Assembly (NCBI GenBank): GCA_945860275.1
Contig: CAMAPN010000012.1
Coordinates: forward strand, 1 to 35,219
Length of the DNA: 35,219 bases
DNA from: Bifidobacterium breve
GTDB taxonomy: Bacteria; Actinomycetota; Actinomycetes; Nanopelagicales; Nanopelagicaceae
Direction of reading: 5' to 3'
Both the position numbers and the translations under genes were made by a program. The notes under the pieces are model-generated. The model ran no database searches. It saw only the letters and a program-made list of their open reading frames with translations, and had not been told where the DNA came from. Numbering within the stretch: position 1 is the first letter of the stretch; the number at the start of each line of letters is the position of its first letter. Shown piece by piece: positions 1 through 9,000 of the stretch.

Positions 1-3000
1 TACACCTTCACAGTCTCGGCGACGAATGTTGCAGGCACTTCGGTTGCATCGGCGCCATCAACGTCAATCACACTTCGTGGTTCACCGGGAGTGCCAACAA
101 CGCCAACCCCGTCGCAGACCGTGAGCGGTGTTTCGTTGGTCTGGGCAGCACCAAGTGCCAATGGCGGAACTATTAGTGATTACACAATTCAATACAGCGC
201 AGATAGCGGAAGCACATGGACAACTTTTCAGGATGGAACCTCTCCTACAACCGCAACAACAGTTCGGGGTCTCACCAATGGCACCGCGTACATCTTCCGC
301 GTAGCGGCAGTCTCAGAGCAGGGAGCCGGATCTTTCTCATCGAGCTCGACGAGTTTTACTCCTGCATCACTTCCCGATGCTCCAGGAAAACCTTCGGGCT
401 CATCTGATGGATCATCAATTACCATCGCATGGAGCGCGGCAAATGCAAATGGTTCGCCCATCACCAATTACGTAGTTTCTTACTCGTCCGATAGCGGCAA
501 CACTTGGAATACGATTGCGCGATCAGCCTCCACAGCTACTAGCGCAATCGTTTCCAATCTCACGGCTGGAACGACCTATAGCTTCCGCGTACTGGCGATT
601 AACTCGCTCGGAAGTAGCCCGCAATCAGAAGTCTCTAATCCGATTGCAGTGGGGACAGCGCCACTTCCTCCAACCACGTTGGTTGCAACCGTCGACACAA
701 CAACATCAACCAGCGCAGTGTTGTCGTGGAAGAAGCCAACCGGCGGCGTAGGTACTGTTGAAGCAAAACCAACAATTGATGCAACGACGTTCACGGCAGG
801 ATTACTTGGTAAGCGTTATGTTGGTTACTACAACGACAATGTAAATTTCTTTAATACCGCACCGCTCTTCTCGGGCACAGGAACTCCAGTTAACTCCACG
901 AGCATCTTTAATTTCTCTTCCAATGCTGATTTCTATTCGTGGCAGTGGACCGGTTACTTCAAAGCGCCAGTATCAGGTGTCTATCGCTTCTACTTATCAT
1001 CCGATGATGCGAGCCATCTATGGATTGGCGACGTCGCAACATCTGGCTACAGCGTTTTCAATGCAACGGTAAATAACGGTGGACTCCACCCAACCGTAAC
1101 GCGCACCGGCTCCATCAATCTGGTCGCCGGAACGATGTATCCAATCCGTCTGATGTTCGGTGAGAATGGCGGCGGCGATATCGTCAGCCTCTTCTGGGAT
1201 CTACCAAACGGAACGCGAATTACTAACGGAACTGGATACCTCTTCCAGAATCCAACAGGCGCAGTTGCAGCTCCAGTGAAGGGTTGCGCAGCGAGCGTTG
1301 GCAACTCAGGCGGCGTGCAGATCTCGCGCGAGGGGAATAACTGCGTACTTAAATTCACCAACCCAGGTGTTAATTCGTGGACCGTTCCTGATGGCATCAC
1401 CACGGCAGATGTAGTTGTTGTCGGCGGTGGCGGTGGCGCTGGATTTGATGCAGCAGGCGGTGGCGGTGGCGGTGCTGTTGCAGAGCGCCTTGGCCAGAGC
1501 GTCACCTCTGGAGCAACTTTTAACGTCAATGTTGGCGCCGGTGGTGCAACAAGCCAATCTGTCGGTGGTCAAGCGCAAGATGGTGGCACGTCAACTTTCG
1601 GAACGCTTTCGGCAGTAGGTGGCGGCGGTGGTGGTTCTAAGAACGCAAATGGTCGCGGTGTAATTGGTGCAGGTGGCGGTGGTGGTGGCCACGCGAACCC
1701 AGGTAGCGGCGGCGGTATCACTCTTGGCGGAACGCCAACCACTGGCGCGGATTCCTTCTGGGGTTGGAGCGCATCAAATGCAAGCATGGTCAATAACCAA
1801 GGCAGCGTTGCGCAATTCTCGTACATTCAAGCAAGTCTTACTCGAACAATTCCACTTAACATCACGGTTACCTCGAACGTCACCTTCAATGTAAGTGTCG
1901 ATAACAGCATCAATAACATCATCGGCTGGATAGGCGAGCGGATTGACACCTACAGCATTCGCGTCGAACTTCTTAATACAGGTGGCGGAGTTCTGGCCCA
2001 ACAAACCTTCAATGGAGCAACCAAACATAATCTCGAGAGCCGTTCAGTTTCGGTCTCATACTCAGGTGCAGTTGCGAGCGTTCGATTAACAATCACTGGT
2101 TTCGATGCTGGCTATTGGGCGGGTTTCTATGGACCAATATTTAGAAATCCCGCACTCCTAGTTAATGGTTCGCAATTCCCAGCAGCTGCATCGGTCACCG
2201 GCTTTGGTGGTGGTGGCGCAAGCGGTGCGCGTCGAGTAGGTAACGGCGGTGGCGGTGGCGGTGCGGGTGGAATTGGTGCGAGCGCTGATACCAGTTCAGG
2301 TGGCGTTGGCGTTCTCTCCGTTGTTACCAACACCTATTTCGGTGGTGGTGGCGCAGGTGGATCATGGAATTCCACAGGCGGCACTGGTGGTCTAGGTGGC
2401 GGCGGTAACGGTGGAAATGGAAGTGGCTCAACGTGCGGTAATGATGGTCTGCCAAATACAGGCGGCGGTGGCGGTGCGATGGGTAATGCTGGCTGCTCCA
2501 ACCGCGTTCTTGGTGCTGGCGGAAGTGGAGTTGTCATCGTTCGCTATGCAGCGGCAAATGCCAATGTTGAACTCCCGCCACCAAGTGATTACCTCGTGCA
2601 GTACTCAGTGGACTCACCAATTTCCTGGCAGACATTTAATGACGGCGTCTCTTCAGCAGAGAGCGCAACAGTCACCGGGTTAGAGCCTGGCAAGAAGTAC
2701 ATCTTCCGCGTCGCATCAAAGAATGGTGTTGGCGCTGGCTCATTTACGGCAGCTTCAAATATTCTCGAAGTTCGTGGCGCTGCCGCAGCACCAACACTTA
2801 CCGGTGTAGCTGCCGGCAATCAGAGCGCTGTTGTGACCTTCACTGCGCCGACAAATGTTGGCGGTTCGCCAATTACTCGCTACACCGCAACAGCAGTTGC
2901 CTCTGGCACTCCAGCGTTAACAGATCGAACCTGCACCTGGAACACCGGAGCCCTCACCTGCACCATTGGTGAATTGGTCAATGGTCGCGAGTACACCGTC

Positions 3001-6000
3001 ACCATCACGGCCACAAATGCATTTGGTACTAGCGCAGCAAGTGCGGGCATGACCGTCACGCCGAAGACCACGCCAGCAGCTCCAACGGCGCTCGCCGTGA
3101 CTAGCGGCAACGCGCAGCTTGCACTCAGTTGGAGCGCGCCAACAATTACTGGTGGATCCGTTATTACCGGGTATCGCATTGAACGCTCGACAGTTGCGGC
3201 ACCATCATGGGTGGTTGCAATTGCCAATTCCGGCAGCGATGCGACCAGCGCAACTCTTACCGGTTTGACGAACAGCACGCTCTATAACATTCGCGTCACT
3301 GCGCTCAATGTTGTGGGCGCGGGCCTTGCCTCTGAAGTAGCAACGGGAACACCACGCGGTGCGCCAAGTGCACCTACCGCTCCAACGGGTAATGGCAGCG
3401 CTGCGAGCGCATTTATTACCTGGAGCGCACCTGCAAATAACGGTGCGCCAATTACCGATTATGAAATCGCATTTGCGACATCAAGTGCTGGACCGTGGAC
3501 AACATTTGTCGATGACGCGACTTCTGCAACCGCGGCAACTGTTACTGGTCTGACAAATGGAACCGCACACTTCTTCCGCATCAAAGCGATTAACTCCGTT
3601 GGAAATGGAGAGTGGAGCCCAGCCTCTGCTGCAATTACGCCAGCCACGAGACCAGATGCGCCTACGTTGAGCTCGGTTGCACCTGTAGTTGGGCAACCTG
3701 GCAAGTTAGCAATCACGTTCACTGCTGGCGCTACCGGCGGTTCACCAATCACTGGTTACGAGTTCTCCATTAATGGCGGTGCAACCTGGATTGCGCTAAC
3801 TGGTACTTCAAACCTTTCAATTTCTGATCTGACAAATGGTGTCTCTTACACCGTACAAATTCGCGCGGTCAATGCCCAAGGCTCGAGCCCAGCAAGTAAT
3901 TCCGCCAGTGGCGCTCCGACTGCGCCAGCGGATGCACCTGTTCTAAGTGGGGTAGTAGCGGGCGATAGCACGCTCACCATTTCCTTTAGCGCACCAGCGA
4001 ATAATGGCGGCAGCGCAATCACAGGGTACAAGTATCAAATTCGCGGCAGCTCTGGCACGTGGTCTTCCTCGGTAGCTATTTCCGGTTCGCCGATCATCAT
4101 CAACGCTCTTAATAATGCTGAGCTCTACTCAGTTCGAGTTCTTTCAGAAAATAGTGGCGGCGATGGCGCATGGAGCACCATCGTGCAGGGCACACCATTT
4201 ACTACTCCATCAGCGCCAACAATCTCGAGCATCACCTCTGGCAATGGCTCGCTCTCCATCGCTTATTCGGCGAGCTCTAATGGAAGCGCTGTGACTGCGG
4301 TCGAATACAGCCTTGATGGCGGCGCTAACTGGACCAGAAGCGCGTCATCTTCCTCCCCATATGTAATAACCGGCTTAAATAATGGCACCTCTTATTCGCC
4401 ACAGATTCGACTTGTGAATGCTGCCGGCGTAGGTGCATCCGTTAATGGGTCAGCAACAACCCCATTCACCACACCATTCGCGCCAGCAATCACTTCGGTC
4501 TCAACAACATCAACTTCGCTTACGATGAACTTCACCGTCAACAGCGGTGGTAACGCAGTGACCAATATCAGCCACCGAATTCGTTCGGTAGCAGCGCCAA
4601 GTCTTGGCACCTCTTGTGCTATCGCATACGCAACGTTGAATTGGAGCGATAACTGGAGCTCGTGGACGGAAGTTGCGGCTACGAACTCATTGCTATTCGA
4701 CAACTTATCAACCAGCAATTGCTATGACATTCAAATTAAAGCGAAGAACGTTGCCGGTTATGGCGGAGTCAGCCGTGAATCCGGCAAGCCAGTAGCGCCG
4801 CCAAGCGCTCCAGTGATCGTTTCGATTACTCCTGGCGCAGCAAGCTTGGTCGTCACCTTCAATGAGTCAGCCGATAACGGCGGTAGCGCAATTACAGCCT
4901 ACGAATATCGCATTGGTTCCGGTGCGTGGACCTCACTTGCCACACTTCCTGGATTCACCCTGGGTAGCAGCACAACATTCGCGCTCACCGCGCTAACAAA
5001 TGGAACGGCGTATTCGATCACACTACGCGCAGTTAACAGCGCCGGATCGGGCGCAAGTTCCGTAGCAGTATCCGGAACTCCGGTGACTACGCCGAACGCA
5101 CCAACAATCACCACGGTCGCACCACTTGATGGCGCGCTCCAAGTGAGCTTTACCGCTCCTTCCTCAACGGGCGGAAGTGCAATTCTTGGTTATCAATACA
5201 AGCTCAACTCTGGTTCGTGGATAACGTTGCCTAGCTCAGCATCGCTGACAACGTTCACCATTTCCGGATTGGCCAATGGCACTCCTTATCAAGTCTCACT
5301 CCGCGCTTCTAACAGTAGAGGCCAAGGAATTTCTCATACTTTTGCAACAAACGTAGGTCCTGGAACTGCGCCAGATGCTCCGACAATCTCGGCAGTAATT
5401 GTTGGCAACCAACAAATTGCATTGGTGGTAGCCCCAGGGCTTGATGGTGGCTATCCGCTCGATAACTATGCATATTCCATCGATGACGGGGCGTGGGTAA
5501 ATCTCACGGGACCGCCATCGTCAGCGTTGGCAAACCCAATCATCATTGCGGGCCTGACCAATGGAACGACCTATCGATTCAAAGTTCGCACGGTCAACTT
5601 CATCGGTGAATCCAGTGCGTCAGCTGAAGTTAACGGCACTCCTGCGACAACTGCCTCCACTCCATCAATCGTGAGCGTAAGTACAAATGATGGTTCGCTC
5701 TCCGTTGCATTCTCCGCTCCTACGTCTAACGGTGGCTCTTCGATCACATCGTATGAATATTCCACGAACGGTGGCACAACATGGGTTCGTCGCATATCTG
5801 GTGGCAGCACCTCCCCAGTGGTCATCACCGGATTGACAAATGGCGTTGCGTACAACATTAAGCTCCGTGCAGTAAATGGAATTGGCGCCGGCGCTGACAG
5901 CACAGCGTTGGTTGGAATTCCACAAGTTCCTGGAGCAGGGCGACCAATCTCCGTGACAACAACTGCGCTTAACAATTCGGTGCGAATCGCGTGGGCACCG

Positions 6001-9000
6001 CCGGCAGCGTACGTCGGTGCACCAATCGTTGGATATCGAGTTAATGCGACCCCGGGTTCTGGCAGCTGCACTTGGACTAGCGGCGAGTACAACTGCGTGA
6101 TTTCTGGATTGACCAATGGAACGAGCTACACCTTCACTGTGACCTCGCTGCGCGATGACAATGGCACCCTTCGAGATATCGACACCTCTGTTGCTTCTGC
6201 TACCACCGCACCCCGAACACTTCCAGGGGCGCCAACTGGAGTAACAGCGCTTGGCGGTGGCAATGAAGCCACACTCTCGTGGAGCGCGCCGGCAAGCACT
6301 GGGGGAGCGGCAATCACCGATTACCGAATCGAGTACTCCTCGGATTCGGGAGTCACGTGGAGCGAATATAGCGATGCAATCTCTGCTGATCTAACGACAA
6401 CCGTCGGTGGATTGCTCCCTGGCACCCGTTATATCTTCCGAGTCGCAGCAATCAATCCTGCCGGAGTGGGCACCTTCTCTGCAGCAACAACTGCGACGAA
6501 GACTTTTGAGCAAGCTCCTGAGTTAACGCTCTCGCTCGATCAGCAGAGTGCCGATGGCTTCTCGTTCATCTTGAGTTTCCAAGATCCAATTCTCTACACC
6601 GTCGCAGCGACTACTAACAATCCAAGTGCGACCGTTGAACAGGCAGGTGACTTCTTTACTGTTCGCGGATTAAGTCCTGGCGCTTCTGTCACGGTCACTG
6701 TCACGGCTAACCGAGCGGATTATCTACAAGCTGTCACGACAATCTTTAGTAGCGCACTCATGGCTTCAGCAGCACCTTCGGTGAGCTCAGCACTTCCGTT
6801 GGACGGTGGATTCCGCATCACCGTTGGAAATTACGCCGCAAATACCGCCACTGGCATCTCATATTCAGTCGCCACTACAGCTGGCGCTGTGATCGATGAT
6901 GGCGCTGGTGTTTATCGAGTAGTAGGTCTTGCTAATGGTGAGAGCGCTATCGCAACTGTCACCTCTTCTCGCCCAGGATATGTCACGCGCACTACCTCAG
7001 TCTCGGGAGCAGCGCTCTTCCTAGGTGATGCTGCACAAGTTGAGAATATCGCTGGCGCTCGCGACGGCTTCACCTTCACAATTGCCAATTACTCAACGGA
7101 AGCAACATATGACATCACCTCGAGCAATGCGAATGCCGTTATCGAGCGCACCTTAGATCTTGTGACGGTAACTGGCCTAGCGAACCTTGAGGTTGCATCC
7201 TTGACTGTGCGAACAATCCGCACCGGTTATATGGATGCAGCTGTTGATGTCATAGGTGTTGCGCTGCCACGGAGTGAGATAAACACCCTCTCGGCCATCT
7301 CCCTCTCCAGTGGAGCTGTTGTGTTTGATCCAGCAACTTACGGGTACACCGTTGAAGTGGCGAACACTGTGAACTCTTACCGAGTAACGCCAACCAAGAG
7401 CGATCTCGATTCGACAATCACAATCTCGATAAATGGTGGAGCTGCAACAGCAATCGTGAGCGGTGCGGAGTCTGCCGCCCTTCCACTGAACGTCGGCGAG
7501 AACACGATTGTGATTGCTGTGACCTCACAAGTTGGCTCGGTGCAGAATTACACGCTCTATATCAAGCGTGCGAAATCTTCGGTGGCGACGCTCTCAGCGC
7601 TCGCGCTTTCAGCAGGTTCCATTACCGGGTTCAACGCCTCATTAAATAGTTATGAAACGACCGTTCCTTACTTGAGTTCTTCAGTAACCGCCACAGCAAC
7701 GCCAAGTAGTAGCGCAGCAACGATGCGAGTTAAGGTCAACTCTGGAACCTTTACCACGCTCACCTCTGCTGTTGCCTCAGGTGCACTAGACCTCAACGTT
7801 GGCAATAACCTTGTTGTCGTTGAAGTGACCGCCGAAGATGGCGCGATGAGCGCTACCTATGAATTGACTGTTACCCGCTCCGGTGCAGCGAGCTCACAAC
7901 TTGGTTCGCTCACTATCAACGTTGGAACTATGGCGACATTTAATAGCTCAACGCTCAATTACGAAGTGATCGTCCCTAATGGCACCACGAGCGCGAAGGT
8001 AGTTCCAACTCTGGCATCAACGACAACGGGAAGCATTTCGGTTAACGGCATTGATCTTGCTGATGGCACAGAATCACAAGAAATCGCGCTCACTGCAGGT
8101 GCCACTACCGCAATCACCATCCTGGTCTCAGCAAGCGATGGCAGCTCGTCTACGCCATATGTCATAAGCGTCAAGGTTGATGCGCCGCCTGCTGCTCTTG
8201 CCATCACGCGACAGAGCGCTGGTACGCAAAGTGGCGTGGTCTTCACAACCCAACCTCAAGTTTCCATCAATGATGCGCAAGGCAATCGCGTGCTCCTTAA
8301 CACTTCGACGGTATCTGTTGCACTCACCTCTGGCTCGGGCGGACAACTCATCGGAACACGTAGCGTTGCTGCAGTTCGTGGTTTGGCAACCTTCACCAAT
8401 CTTGGAATTCGCGGCGTTGCGGGAACGACCTACACGCTCACCTACTCTGCCGGCGGCTTAACGGTGGCAACGCAGCAAATCACCGTAACCCCTGGTGAGG
8501 CTGTCGCTCTCGCCTTCACCGCAGGTAGCGCATCAAACGCTAGCGGCGCCACATTCGCCAACCCGCTCCAAGTAGCGGCAGTTGATGGCGATGGAAATAC
8601 TGTTTCAACCTTCGGAAGCGCAATCACTATTGCCGTTAGTGGTAACGGAGTCCTTGGTGGTTCCACCATCCGCACGCCTATCGGGGGAGTGGCTACCTTC
8701 ACCGATGCGACCCTTCGTGGAACTGCGGGTTCGACCTACACCATCACCGCAACATCATCAGGTTTAACTAGCACCACTCGCTCGGTCACGTTGACCTTTG
8801 GCGCTCCTGCAACGCTTGCGTTATCGCGCGCCACTGCAGGGCCGGTGAGCGCTGTTGCCTTTACCACCCAACCAGAATTAACTATTCGTGATAGCGCGGG
8901 AAATACCGTCACTAACGCCACAGGCGAAGTAACTGTCTCGATTGCAAGTGGCAGTGGTGGCACTCTCAGTGGCACAGCCACGATGGCTTTCGTAGATGGA

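Noticed and set aside
91-93. GTG at 91 as the start of the giant gene
   Set aside because: The frame is open back to base 1 and encodes the end of an FN3 domain, so the gene starts outside the window.
753-2572. Frameshift or assembly join as the cause of the split FN3 domain
   Set aside because: The frame stays open, both junctions are smooth, and the insert consists of complete recognisable modules.
1047-2819. Proline-rich open frames on the minus strand under the glycine-rich region
   Set aside because: They are the antisense of GGT/GGC glycine codons; no ribosome binding sites, no recognisable domains.
5571-6116. 181-codon minus-strand frame within the FN3 array
   Set aside because: Shadow of the long coding frame; low-complexity composition and no start signal.
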